The notes: a model not told the origin generated them from the sequence alone. A DNA stretch of 35,780 nucleotides from Scytonema sp. UIC 10036 (GCF_009725235.1 NZ_WJFC01000129.1:1-35780); one strand, 5' to 3'; shown: positions 26,329 through 33,981, counted from the first letter of the stretch. Numbers and translations are program-made.

Positions 26329-26731
26329 TTAACCTTTCTGATTCGGGCAGTTTTGACAAATCTGTTGCTTGAGCAAGTGCCAAGAAAAAAGGCAGCAATG
26401 TTGGAGGACGCAATTGTTGACGACCTTTTAATTTTGAGAGGTTTGATTTGGTGTAACCATTCATTAGTAATTGAAGCCCAACATAAGGCTGAGGCAATCC
26501 CTCTTCTAAGCAACTACAGCCATACAACCTCGTTAGTTTGGTCATAAGACCTCTTTCGTAAATGCAGGATTTGGATTTGAATGGTCAATTTTTGCGTTGC
26601 ATAATCCGAATTGTGTAAAAAATTTTACACTTATGCTTGTGCCACAATCGACACCAACGGTGGGTGAGGAGGATAGGGCAACAACGGGGAACCACATCTA
26701 ACAAAACACTCACCTGTGAGTAATTTTGGTG
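26329..26731. other. Intergenic region, no supported gene
   Basis: Open frames on both strands here (64 codons plus, 109 codons minus) overlap each other and match no family I know. The minus frame also runs back into the PII-like gene. I see no terminator or RNA gene. Confidence 0.4.
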
Positions 26732-27172
26732 CTAGTACTGAGGTTGTAGTAGCGAGGGTGGTAATTTTTTCACAAGTTCAGCAATAACTGTAACTAAAAA
26801 ATCAATATTTAGAGGTTTTTCTTCGTAGACATCAAACCCAGACATAAAAGCTTGTGCGCGTGCATCTTCTGTAGTCAAACCTGTTATGGCAATAGCTGGG
26901 AGATACTTGCAATGTACACGTTTTTCCAAAATTCTGATTTGACGCATTAGGGAATAACCATCTTCATGAGGCATTGCGATATCGCTGATTAAAACATCTG
27001 GCTCCCACTGCGCTAAAACTTTTAAAGCTTCTTTCACTGATTTCGCTAGCCTTACCACTACAGAAAAATCCTCAAGAATTTGCTTAAGTAATTCTAAGGA
27101 ATCGTCATTGTCATCGACTACAAGTACTTTTAACCCATCTAAGGATTGATTTTGATGAGTAAGATTAATCAT
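26732..27172 (-). CDS. Stand-alone CheY-like response regulator
   Basis: The 146-residue receiver has VLVVDDNDDS acidic residues (D20/D21), phospho-Asp64 in VLISDIAMPHEDGY, Thr in IAITGLT, and Lys in YEEKPLN. It has no output domain, so it acts by protein contact or relay. It resembles receivers split from cyanobacterial hybrid kinases. It is transcribed alone, diverging from the MarR gene. All receiver residues are present. Confidence 0.9.
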   Translation of the reverse strand: MINLTHQNQSLDGLKVLVVDDNDDSLELLKQILEDFSVVVRLAKSVKEALKVLAQWEPDVLISDIAMPHEDGYSLMRQIRILEKRVHCKYLPAIAITGLTTEDARAQAFMSGFDVYEEKPLNIDFLVTVIAELVKKLPPSLLQPQY

Positions 27173-27211
27173 TACAATGCCCTTAATAGCAAACAGCGGT
27201 GTTAAGCGTTA

Positions 27212-27237
27212 AAAAGCCGTGAAAAGCCGTGAAAAGC
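27212..27237. repeat. Short direct repeat GAAAAGCCGT
   Basis: Two and a half units of a 10-bp word lie in the divergent promoter region between the response regulator and the MarR gene. A related AAAAGCCGTGAAAA occurs at about 20773. Confidence 0.6.
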
Positions 27238-27455
27238 GATTAACAACAATTTGCAACTTATTCTAAGTATTTTACACGGTATGAATTTCGCAAATATTAA
27301 ATGTTTTAGCATTTTGTACCATTGTGCTATTAATGCTATCATCAGTAAATAGAGATGTCAGGAAATATACTTGACCATAGCAGATACACCATAGTGTGGA
27401 CACCAGTGTAGACTCACGTTAAGAATAAGGTTATTGCTAGAGTAGAGTTAGAAAT

Positions 27456-28004
27456 ATGCATCATGATAGATTGATGCGCTCAGGAAAATTAATTATTCAG
27501 ATGGGTTTAAAGCAAACTTCTCAAAAAACAACTTCTCAAGAATGTGCTGCTAAAGTAATGGAGACAGTTCCATTAGTGATGAGAGCAATTCGAGCCGATA
27601 TGCGTGCTCAAGGCTCTACAACACTGTCAGTTCCTCAATTTCGGACGCTAGCATTTCTCGATCGCAACCCCGGTGCTTCGCTTTCCCATTTAGCCGAACA
27701 CTTAGGAGTGACTCGCGCTACAGCATCAGCAACCATAGAACGGCTTGTACAGCGTGCCTACGTCCATCGTAACGATCACCCTCAAGAACGACGGCGTATT
27801 GTGCTCAAGTTAACTGAAGCAGGAAACCACCATCTTCAACAAGCTCGCGAACAAACTCGCACTCGCATTGCCGATCTCCTCAAACATCTTTCGGAAGAGC
27901 AGATTCTGCAAATAGAAGAAGGACTGATTTTACTCAAGGAAGTTTTTGAGGCAACTTTGAAAGAACGAGAAATGGATGAATCTGATTCACCTCATATTTT
28001 ATGA
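27456..28004 (+). CDS. MarR-family transcriptional regulator
   Basis: The 182-residue protein has a winged helix: SVPQFRTLAFLDRNPGASLS, the recognition helix LGVTRATASATIERLV, and the wing VHRNDHPQERRRIVLKLTEAG. Flanking helices for dimerisation include a C-terminal Glu-rich helix. Such regulators usually repress neighbouring export or stress genes and release DNA on binding a small ligand. The ABC-2 permease gene follows 40 bases later and is the obvious target. Counted from ATG 27456, the first 15 residues are poorly conserved; the ATG at 27501 (MGLKQ) is an alternative. Confidence 0.9.
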   Translation: MHHDRLMRSGKLIIQMGLKQTSQKTTSQECAAKVMETVPLVMRAIRADMRAQGSTTLSVPQFRTLAFLDRNPGASLSHLAEHLGVTRATASATIERLVQRAYVHRNDHPQERRRIVLKLTEAGNHHLQQAREQTRTRIADLLKHLSEEQILQIEEGLILLKEVFEATLKEREMDESDSPHIL

Positions 28005-28044
28005 TAATTGATATCTAAGTGTTTTTGAAATCCGTCTTGAACCC

Positions 28045-28830
28045 GTGATAAACAGATACCTAAGAGTACTAACATTATTTTGGAGTGCTGCTATAGCAGC
28101 TGAATTAGAGTACCGCATTAACTTCCTCCTAGCAGCACTGGGTAGCTTAGGTAACATGGTAGGTAGTCTCTTCGGACTGTTCCTATTTTATGGAAATGGC
28201 TACCGTTTCGCTGGTTGGTCTTGGGAAGCAGCTTTGCTAGTCCTAGGAATTTTTACTTTACTCCAAGGCTTTTCGGCAACCTTTCTCGCTCCAAATCTGA
28301 ACAACATTGTTCGCCACGTACAAGAAGGGACGCTAGATTTTGTACTGCTGAAACCCATTCGCAGTCAATTCTGGCTTTCCACTCACACCATATCGCCCTG
28401 GGGATTGCCAGACGTTATTTTTGGCAGCATCATTATTGGTTATGCCGGACAACAACTCGGTTTGGAAATAAACGATTATCTTAAGAGCACAATTCCCCTA
28501 TTCTGTGGTTTTGTCATTCTTTACAGCCTATGGTTTATGCTAGGGGCAACTAGTATTTGGTTTGTTAAAATTTATAACGTCACTGAGGTCTTACGAGGTT
28601 TACTGGAAGCTGGTAGATATCCCATGGTAGCTTATCCTACAGCTTTCCGCTTTTTCTTTACCTTTGTGGTTCCAGTAGCTTTTTTAACAACTATACCAGC
28701 AGAAGCCATGCTTGGACGAAGCCAACTATCTGGAACGATTGGAGCAGGTGTCTTAGCACTAGTACTGTTTTTTGTTTCCACAAGGTTCTGGCGGTTTGCG
28801 CTGCGGTTTTATACTAGTGCTTCAAGTTAA
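28045..28830 (+). CDS. ABC-2 family transporter permease (DUF990-like)
   Basis: The 261-residue protein has six hydrophobic helices. Its N-terminus AAELEYRINFLLAALGSLGN and the loop VQEGTLDFVLLKPIRSQFWL are characteristic of PF06182-type ABC-2 permeases. The LLKPI motif is the coupling region to the ATPase. The start is GTG at 28045. Such permeases normally work with a second permease and an ATPase gene alongside; none follows here, because the next genes are on the minus strand. The partner may be the DrrA-like ATPase at 17551 or lie elsewhere. Expression is probably under the MarR gene just upstream. Confidence 0.85.
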   Translation: MINRYLRVLTLFWSAAIAAELEYRINFLLAALGSLGNMVGSLFGLFLFYGNGYRFAGWSWEAALLVLGIFTLLQGFSATFLAPNLNNIVRHVQEGTLDFVLLKPIRSQFWLSTHTISPWGLPDVIFGSIIIGYAGQQLGLEINDYLKSTIPLFCGFVILYSLWFMLGATSIWFVKIYNVTEVLRGLLEAGRYPMVAYPTAFRFFFTFVVPVAFLTTIPAEAMLGRSQLSGTIGAGVLALVLFFVSTRFWRFALRFYTSASS

Positions 28831-28860
28831 GGGGTGAAAGCTTCTGCAATCGCGGCACCA

Positions 28861-29058
28861 TTACCGTTGACGAAAACCCCTTTTATATCTTTGCTGTTTG
28901 TGCCTAGCAATAGCTTTACGCTTGTGCTTCTGCAAAGGTGTTTCAAAATGACGATGTTTCTTTACATCTGAAAAAATTCCCGCCTTAGAAACTTCTCGCT
29001 TAAATCGACGTAAGGCTGACTCAATCCCTTCATTATCGCCCAGAATTATTTGGGTCAT
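28861..29058 (-). CDS. rpsU: Small ribosomal subunit protein bS21
   Basis: The 65-residue, very basic protein is bS21: [39 protein letters not shown], then a Lys/Arg-rich tail. bS21 helps base pairing between mRNA and 16S rRNA during initiation. The gene follows an RRM-protein gene on the same strand, 167 bases apart. The rbp-rpsU pairing is known from cyanobacterial cold-response loci. A hairpin terminator or attenuator and a HIP1-centred palindrome lie between the two. Confidence 0.95.
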   Translation of the reverse strand: MTQIILGDNEGIESALRRFKREVSKAGIFSDVKKHRHFETPLQKHKRKAIARHKQQRYKRGFRQR

Positions 29059-29093
29059 TCTGTTGTCTCCTACTGAATTTTAAATTGACCGAG

Positions 29094-29119
29094 GGTTAGT
29101 TAGCGATCGCTGACTAACA
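29094..29119. repeat. HIP1-centred inverted repeat upstream of rpsU
   Basis: GGTTAGT-TAGCGATCGCT-GACTAAC forms an almost perfect palindrome centred on GCGATCGC. It lies 36 bases upstream of the rpsU start, in the rbp-rpsU spacer. It may be a regulator site or a HIP1-bearing repeat. Confidence 0.7.
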
Positions 29120-29125
29120 CCATGC

Positions 29126-29152
29126 AAAAAAGGGCAGACAAGAACTCTGCCC
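29126..29152 (-). terminator. Terminator or attenuator between the RRM gene and rpsU
   Basis: On the minus strand, GGGCAGA pairs perfectly with TCTGCCC over a 7-base loop, followed directly by TTTTTT. It would end most transcripts after the RRM gene and let only read-through, or a separate promoter, serve rpsU. Confidence 0.85.
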
Positions 29153-29225
29153 AAAATACTCAAGATTTACATTATTTGTTTGAACAATCGAGATTGGAAG
29201 CGGAACCAAAAAAAACGCTCAAAGT

Positions 29226-29546
29226 TTAGTAGCGTCGAGAGTATCCACCACCACCACCATTATTTCCTCGTCTGCCGCCACCACCAAAGGAAGAACCTCT
29301 ATCTTCACGTGGCTTTGCTTTGTTAACTTTTAAATTACGACCCATCCACTCAGCACCATCAAGACCTTCAATTGCTGCAGTTTCTTCTGCATCTGTTTCC
29401 ATCTCCACAAAAGCGAAACCTCGTACCCGACCTGTTTCCCTGTCTGTAGGTAACTGAACGCCCTTTACAGTTCCATACTCAGCAAAAACTTGCTTGAGAT
29501 CGTCTTGTGCGATCTCATAGGATAAATTGCCTACATAAATTGACAT
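29226..29546 (-). CDS. Glycine-rich RRM RNA-binding protein
   Basis: The 106-residue protein has one RRM with RNP2 IYVGNLSY, RNP1 RGFAFVEM and a closing AEWMGRNLKVNKA. A Gly-rich tail follows (GGGGRRGNNGGGGGYSRRY), as in cold-induced RbpA-type proteins. About three quarters of the RRM matches the copy at 19889-20188. It heads the rbp-rpsU operon. A long leader with AT-rich DNA lies upstream, as in cold-regulated rbp genes; GGAGATG precedes the start. Confidence 0.95.
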   Translation of the reverse strand: MSIYVGNLSYEIAQDDLKQVFAEYGTVKGVQLPTDRETGRVRGFAFVEMETDAEETAAIEGLDGAEWMGRNLKVNKAKPREDRGSSFGGGGRRGNNGGGGGYSRRY

Positions 29547-29867
29547 AAAACATCTCCAGAATCAGATTGAGCGTAGAGAGTTAGATCCGGAGAGACACTT
29601 GTAAATAGATAAAAACAAATTGTATAACCGAATATAATTCTAATACATAAGAGTATCACACAAATAGCAAAAATGTGTCAACGTGGAAAAAAGATTGAGA
29701 ATCTTTGTTTAACTCCTAATAATTATTAGGCGGAGCTTAAAGCCTGAGACCGATCGCAAATAGTGTTCGCGCTGGTACTGTCTGGGTAAATTGTTACCAC
29801 GTCTTTGATACGGCTGCACCGCGATCGCCGGAATCGTTTTTAAGCGATCGCGCTCAAGCGCTCGAAT
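29547..29867. other. Upstream region of the RRM gene with HIP1-rich repeat
   Basis: No gene is found. The first half probably contains the rbp promoter and leader. The second half holds GCGATCGC sites and, at 29820-29843, a 24-bp sequence found again exactly at 33714-33737. Confidence 0.5.
29820..29843. repeat. 24-bp exact repeat, copy 1
   Basis: The sequence starts CGCGATCGCCGG and ends GTTTTTAA. An identical copy is at 33714-33737. Each copy sits close to the broken edge of a gene fragment (receiver fragment here, PIN fragment there). Confidence 0.85.
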
Positions 29868-29978
29868 CTACGGCATCAGCATATAGCCATCCATCTCAGC
29901 CTTGCCCACATCACTCACCAGCACATCAGGAATGAACCGATCCAGCGCTTGCAATGCCTCCAAACCAGAAGCAGTTAA
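29868..29978 (-). pseudogene. Response-regulator receiver fragment
   Basis: The minus-strand frame reads TASGLEALQALDRFIPDVLV, then SDVGKAEMDGYMLMP: the middle of a REC domain including the phospho-Asp, with the usual GMPEMDG changed to GKAEMDG. Both the N-terminal acidic pocket and the C-terminal Thr/Lys parts are missing. It is a remnant of a hybrid-kinase or CheY-like gene. Confidence 0.7.
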
Positions 29979-30109
29979 ACTAGAGAAGGAACAATTACGA
30001 GAACCAAGGGAAAAACGGGTAATTTTAAATGTTCTGGAAGTTCTACCCATGTTTCGGTGACTAAATATTAGAATTTATTGTCTGTTGTTGTGGCTGTGAA
30101 GGAATTAGG

Positions 30110-30346
30110 GTGAAATACCAAGAACTCATCAACGATATCAGTAATATTAATAACTCAACTTTAACTACCGTTGAACGAGCAATTAACAAAACTCTGACTA
30201 TTCGTAACTGGTTTATAGATGCCTATATTATTGAGTATGAGCAAAACGGGGTGGATAGAGCAGCTTATGGCACGCAACTGCCTGCTCGTTCTCAAATGCT
30301 TGCCGAGTCAGTTGTAACGATTGTTCCGAATCACCTTGAAGTTTAG
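30110..30346 (+). pseudogene. YhcG/DUF1016-family nuclease, N-terminal fragment
   Basis: The GTG-started frame encodes 78 residues: YQELINDISNINNSTLTTVE, a INKTLTIRNWFIDAYIIEYE block, and QNGVDRAAYGTQL. This is the N-terminal winged-helix-like part of DUF1016 (YhcG) proteins. After about residue 55 the similarity stops. The C-terminal nuclease half is found 0.9 kb downstream at 31284-32084, with a toxin-antitoxin pair between. About 60 residues of the family's middle are missing. Confidence 0.75.
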
Positions 30347-30592
30347 CATAGCAGTCCTAAATCATTCGTGAGAATTTGAAATTATTGTGACCCCCTGTAG
30401 TCCTCTAAGGCATCAAGGGGACGATATTAGCAGGGGGGTGAATTTTCTGACAATCCATTTAAGATTGCTATAGGACAACGCAAATTCGATTAAAGCCAAG
30501 CTCTAAGAATTGGCATAGACGTTGGGGAATTGGGGTTGATGTGAAACTGTAAGTTAAAATAGTAAGCGATCTTTATGCTTGAAGCCCGGTAA
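30347..30592. other. Spacer between nuclease fragment and ParDE-like pair
   Basis: There is no gene. The G-rich and C-rich words CCCCCTG and AGGGGGG at about 30392-30437 could pair. The promoter of the toxin-antitoxin pair is probably in the last 100 bases. Confidence 0.35.
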
Positions 30593-30853
30593 ATGAATAT
30601 CAACATCGATATACCTGATAAGATGCGCGTCTACGTTGAGGCACAAGTAATGGCTGGTGCTTACAATAGCATTGGCGAATATTTTTTAGATTTAGTACAG
30701 CAAGACCAAAAACGCAAAGCACAAGAAAAGTTGGAAGCTCTTCTACTCGAAGGTATTAATTCTCCAGGACAGGAAGTCACACCGGAATATTGGCGCTCTT
30801 TGCGTTCTACAGTTTTGGGTGAGAACAATATGGAGAACTCGAAGGAAGCATGA
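30593..30853 (+). CDS. ParD-like ribbon-helix-helix antitoxin
   Basis: The 86-residue protein has the RHH/ParD pattern: INIDIPDKMRVYVEAQVMAG forms the DNA-binding strand and first helix, with SIGEYFLDLVQQDQKRKAQE next. A C-terminal arm follows that would wrap the toxin (VTPEYWRSLRSTVLG). Antitoxins of this type bind their own promoter and neutralise ParE. Its TGA overlaps the toxin ATG (ATGA at 30850-30853). It looks intact. Confidence 0.85.
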   Translation: MNINIDIPDKMRVYVEAQVMAGAYNSIGEYFLDLVQQDQKRKAQEKLEALLLEGINSPGQEVTPEYWRSLRSTVLGENNMENSKEA

Positions 30854-31182
30854 GCTATCGGTTAGTTGTCAAAGATAAGGCAACGCAAGATTTGCGACAG
30901 TTGGCAAATTATATATTGGTCAATGGCAATGCGGATGTAGCTGTTAAATTTTTAAATGCTGCGGAAGTGACTTTTGAACAGTTGCTAAAAACCCCTAGAA
31001 TCGGAAAAGTAACCCAATTGGTGGTGTCGAGATTGGGCGAAATTAGACAATGGCGTATTAAAGATTTTAAGGATTATTTAATTTTCTATCGTATTCAAGA
31101 TACTACCGTTGAAATTTTACGGATATTTCATGGAGCAAGAGATTTAGCAGATGTACTTAGCGAGTTAGATGAAGACTTTTAA
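30850..31182 (+). CDS. ParE/RelE-superfamily toxin
   Basis: The 110-residue protein shows the ParE pattern: YRLVVKDKATQDLRQLANYI, FLNAAEVTFEQLLKTPRIGK, IRQWRIKDFKDYLIFYRI, and TVEILRIFHGARDL. The paired HGARD motif is typical of ParE toxins that poison gyrase, while RelE relatives cut mRNA; sequence alone favours ParE. It overlaps the antitoxin by four bases and seems intact. A strong hairpin at 31226 follows. Confidence 0.85.
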   Translation: MSYRLVVKDKATQDLRQLANYILVNGNADVAVKFLNAAEVTFEQLLKTPRIGKVTQLVVSRLGEIRQWRIKDFKDYLIFYRIQDTTVEILRIFHGARDLADVLSELDEDF

Positions 31183-31225
31183 ACCCAAATAAAAACTTCA
31201 TCTCCCCAGATTCCCAGTATCGGTT

Positions 31226-31253
31226 GTAGGGGCGCAAGGCATTGCGCCCCTAC
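31226..31253. repeat. 12-bp-stem palindrome (GTAGGGGCGCAA)
   Basis: GTAGGGGCGCAA and TTGCGCCCCTAC pair perfectly around GGCA. This word is a widespread cyanobacterial dispersed repeat from memory. It lies just after the ParE-like gene and could also act as a bidirectional transcription barrier; no T-run follows on the plus strand. Confidence 0.85.
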
Positions 31254-31283
31254 GGTAGGATAGGTAGCTGATACTTTTCTTGA

Positions 31284-32084
31284 GCCCTTCAAAATCGTGA
31301 ATTACAAAACCCCTCACTGAGTTGGCAAGATAACAATTATTATCAGCGTTTATTTTCTACTTTATCATGGTCGCACATACTCGAGTTAACTCGTATTGAC
31401 AATACTACTAAACGAGCTTTTTATGAATTAGAATGCATCAAAAGTAACTGGTCTAAGCGAGAATTAAAGCGCCAAATGAACAGTATGCTTTACGAAAGGG
31501 TCGGGTTATCTAAAGATAAACAAGCTGTTTTGGCACTGGCAAATGAAGAACAAATTATAGAAAGTCCTAAAAATATTTTACGCGACCCTTATGTTTTGGA
31601 ATTTTTAAGGCTAGAAGAACGAGTTACTTATTCAGAATCTGACCTCGAAGAGGCTTTAATTAATCATCTGCAAGAATTTATGCATGAATTGGGTCGAGAT
31701 TTTTGTTTTGTTGACCGCCAATTCCGAATTACAGTTGCGGAAGAACATTACTTTCTCGATTTACTGTTCTACCATCGCTCCCTACAATGTCTAATTGCTA
31801 TTGATTTAAAATTAGGAAAGTTTAAACACGATTATGCCGGACAAATGAACTTTTACCTTAACTATTTGAAGAAAAACATTGCTTATCCCCATGAAAATCA
31901 TCCCGTTGGGATTCTTCTTTGTGCCGAAAAAGATGCAGAAGCCGTTCACTATGCAACAGCCGGACTCGATAATCAATTATTTGTTTCGCACTATATGGTT
32001 GCGCTTCCTTCAGAAGCCACCCTTAAACAATGGTTAATAGAAGAACAGGATAGGCTTAAACAACAATTTGATTTCGGTTCCTAA
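31284..32084 (+). pseudogene. YhcG/DUF1016-family PDDEXK nuclease, C-terminal fragment
   Basis: The frame is open from a TGA at 31281. It reads TLSWSHILELTRIDNTTKRA, then FYELECIKSNWSKRELKRQ before the first ATG at 31476, so homology starts upstream of any start codon. The nuclease half is complete: ALINHLQEFMHELGRDFCFV, VAEEHYFLDLLFYHR, LIAIDLKLGKFKHDYAGQMN and PVGILLCAEKD, with the D-(I)DLK PD-(D/E)XK-type site present. This is the C-terminal part of the gene whose N-terminus is at 30110. From ATG 31476 it might make a 202-residue nuclease domain, but the recognition half is detached. Confidence 0.78.
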
Positions 32085-32096
32085 ATACATCTTTTA

Positions 32097-32269
32097 GAGG
32101 ATGTTTGAAAAGTGGTTGACTGTCATTTTAATCACACTATTACCCCCCTTAATCCCCCCTTGTAAAGGGGGGAAACAAGAAAAATCCGGTTCCCTCCCCT
32201 TTACAAGGGGAGGGTTAGGGAGGGGTAAAAAATATTTGATACATCAATCATGACTTTTCAAACATCCTC
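32097..32269. mobile_element. 173-bp MITE with 17-bp terminal inverted repeats and TTA duplication
   Basis: The ends are GAGGATGTTTGAAAAGT and its exact complement. TTA flanks both sides (32094-32096 and 32270-32272). The interior has C- and G-tracts around ACCCCCCTTAATCCCCCC and a complementary AGGGGAGGGTTAGGGAGGGG. It has no coding capacity. A second copy enters the window end at 35668. Ends and 3-bp duplication fit an IS5-type parent, but this is tentative. Confidence 0.85.
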
Positions 32270-32332
32270 TTAGCAGGAGCAAATGTTTAAATCTTAAGCA
32301 ATGGGTTAGCTGTCACTAGCTGAACATCAATG

Positions 32333-32770
32333 TCATCCATCTAAGCGAGACCAATCCTCAATTTTTAAACCTGGTACCTGAGAAAAATCTCGGTAGTTTC
32401 GTGTCACCACAACGGCATCATTCACTAAGCCAATTGCAGCAATTCGCATATCTTTCTGCAATCGCTGCTTAGATAACATTGAATTTTCTTTTAGCAATCG
32501 CTGAAATGTTTCACCTGCTTTCTCATCAAAATCCAATACCCTCACCCGTTTGAATAGAGTAACTGTACGGTTCAGCTTTCCATAAAGTCGCACAACATCT
32601 TCTACTTTCTGCGTACCATTAATTCGCACCACCCAGCCATTAAACAATTCCTGAACCGTCACGATAGAAATAACAACCTCCGATCCCAAGTCAGCTACCT
32701 GACGGCTAATTTGTGGATGTCGTTCTAACAGTAGCGACACATGGTCAGTATCTAGCTACCATTGGCTCAT
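32333..32770 (-). pseudogene. VapC-type PIN toxin with in-frame stop at codon 5
   Basis: The ATG at 32770 overlaps the antitoxin stop (ATGA), as in intact pairs. The next codons read MSQW, then TAG at 32756-32758, then LDTDHVSLLLERHPQ. So the first catalytic Asp (LDTDH) lies behind the stop. The remaining PIN domain is open: VISIVTVQELFNGW (Glu), an MRIAAIGLVNDAVVVTRNYR stretch (Asp/Asn acidic site) and DFSQVPGLKIEDW. Restarting at GTG 32740 would give 135 residues without the first Asp. The toxin is probably inactive unless the amber codon is read through. Confidence 0.82.
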
Positions 32771-33105
32771 GCTGCACCATTTGTATCTAACTCTCGTTCT
32801 GTCCGCAATTCCTCTGCAAGCTCTGCAAACTCCTCATCTCCCTCAAACATACCAATAAAATCTGTCCAGGGATTATTTGAAACTTCTATCGTCAAAATCT
32901 CTACATTTGCTAGCCTTGCTTTAATTTTTTCCTGTACTGATGCGTAGGCGAAGCCCATCGAAGATATCGCATCCTCACGATTTTCAGCTTCGGCTACACA
33001 ATCAGCTAACTCTGACACTGATGCTATAAAATGCCCTGAATCCAGTTGTTCTACTAGGATGTGAAGAGGCAGCTTGTTTAAATTTGCAACTGATTGGAGA
33101 TTCAT
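32767..33105 (-). CDS. Antitoxin-like protein paired with the broken PIN toxin
   Basis: From ATG 33105 the protein is 112 residues, acidic, with LPLHILVEQLDSGHFIASVS like HicB-type folds, and a C-terminal EFAELAEELRTERELD. It is the upstream partner of the PIN toxin, sharing an ATGA overlap. An internal segment MGFAYA corresponds to the dispersed repeat GCGTAGGCGAAGCCCATCG at 32942-32960 lying in frame in the gene. It remains open although its toxin carries a stop. Confidence 0.7.
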   Translation of the reverse strand: MNLQSVANLNKLPLHILVEQLDSGHFIASVSELADCVAEAENREDAISSMGFAYASVQEKIKARLANVEILTIEVSNNPWTDFIGMFEGDEEFAELAEELRTERELDTNGAA

Positions 33106-33199
33106 AGGGAGCAATTACAACTTATTGTTTCCATCATAATCCCTATACAAGCATTTATTACATTGTTTTAATTTAATATTTATGTTATCCCTGTCGCTT

Positions 33200-33231
33200 G
33201 CGATCGCGTAGCGGTTCCTTCGGAGCATCGC
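33200..33231. repeat. HIP1-tailed dispersed repeat next to truncated vapC
   Basis: A word of GCGATCGCGTAGCGG plus TTCCTTCGGAGCATCGC type is one of the short repeats scattered through cyanobacterial genomes. It sits directly beside the point where the second vapC reading frame is lost. Confidence 0.6.
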
Positions 33232-33238
33232 CCAGCCA

Positions 33239-33310
33239 CTACGTGAACTTAGGAATAGGACGTGCTGGCTCTGAAAGAATATTGGTATCGAGTAAGTATT
33301 TCAAGCTCAT
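33239..33310 (-). pseudogene. VapC-type PIN toxin, N-terminal remnant of 23 codons
   Basis: The ATG at 33310 overlaps the antitoxin stop and starts MSLKYLLDTNILSEPARPIP, a typical VapC N-terminus with the first Asp, then KFT and TAG. The rest of the PIN domain is missing. The repeat at 33200-33231 lies at the break, so a deletion or repeat insertion removed about 110 residues. Confidence 0.8.
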
Positions 33311-33531
33311 AGCTCGATTTCTCTTCCCACACTGCGATCTCGTAGGTCAGCGAAATCATCATCAGTAAAGATAATTGCCTCGTTTTGGATTACCTTTCTA
33401 AAGTTTTGTAATCCCTGCCAAAAATTATCTCCTTCAGATTCCTCTTTTTTGCGGAGAAACTCAAACAAATAGTCTCGTTCTTCTACAGGCAAACTTTCAA
33501 TAGAATTAATAATTTCTTGTAAAGTCATCAT
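33307..33531 (-). CDS. Antitoxin of a broken VapBC-type pair
   Basis: The 74-residue protein starts MMTLQEIINSIESLPVEERD, as in short cyanobacterial antitoxins, and ends in an acidic segment IIFTDDDFADLRDRSVGREI. The stop overlaps the ATG of the 23-codon toxin remnant. The gene is open and probably was the first gene of a two-gene operon. Its toxin cannot be made. Confidence 0.72.
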   Translation of the reverse strand: MMTLQEIINSIESLPVEERDYLFEFLRKKEESEGDNFWQGLQNFRKVIQNEAIIFTDDDFADLRDRSVGREIEL

Positions 33532-33643
33532 AGAACCTCATGATTTATTGCAACTTCTGAATGATGGGGTTTATGTGGGTGCTCATAATCTGAGGCAACT
33601 CTATGTTAGCAGGTAATCTCAACTGTAAACTTTGAACAAGTCA

Positions 33644-33712
33644 TTGAGCATTGGCTAGAATTGTTGGCGCTATACTGCAAAAATGACTATACTTCTGCGG
33701 TATAAGCGGTGA
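33644..33712 (+). pseudogene. Remnant of a Uma2-type gene start (promoter, ATG and nine codons)
   Basis: The 46 bases at 33644-33689 match 34518-34563 at nearly every base, through ATGACTA. There the ATG (34557) starts a Uma2-like gene. Here the frame from ATG 33683 reads MTILLRYKR and then stops. It is the truncated head of a paralogous gene. Confidence 0.55.
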
Positions 33713-33713
33713 G

Positions 33714-33737
33714 CGCGATCGCCGGAATCGTTTTTAA
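33714..33737. repeat. 24-bp exact repeat, copy 2
   Basis: It is identical to 29820-29843. Its final TAA is directly followed in frame by the PIN fragment at 33738, so the repeat marks a junction between unrelated gene pieces. Confidence 0.85.
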
Positions 33738-33908
33738 ATTCCTGCAACGGTGTTAGCTGAGGCTGTTCGGATTGTCGAAAGGGGAAGAACATCTATTCCT
33801 TCTGCTAAAAATATAATTTCAGCAGTTGAAGCCGATCCCCGTGTAGTCATTTATTCACTGAAAAAGTTCAGAAAACATTCTGTGCAGCCTCATAGAGAAT
33901 GGGTATAG
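33738..33908 (+). pseudogene. PIN-domain toxin internal fragment
   Basis: With no start codon, the frame from 33738 reads IPATVLAEAVRIVERGRTSI, PSAKNIISAVEADPRVVIYS and L, which matches the central part of a VapC-type PIN domain including the second acidic residue. It then drifts to KKFRKHSVQPHREWV and a stop. It is a third broken toxin in this neighbourhood, with no intact antitoxin directly before it. Confidence 0.6.
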
Positions 33909-33981
33909 CAGTAATATCTGTGCCAAACGGGATTGCATTGAGTAGGATATAATTGAATATGCGTGACGATCGCCCAAAACC

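Noticed and set aside
26216..26547. Overlapping frames on both strands after the PII-like gene
   Set aside because: They are mutually antisense, share bases with the PII gene, and match no family.
17551..28830. Single original operon of DrrAB plus MarR and DUF990 permease, split by mobile DNA
   Set aside because: Attractive, but ordinary genes (PII-like, REC) also lie between and no shared break points are visible.
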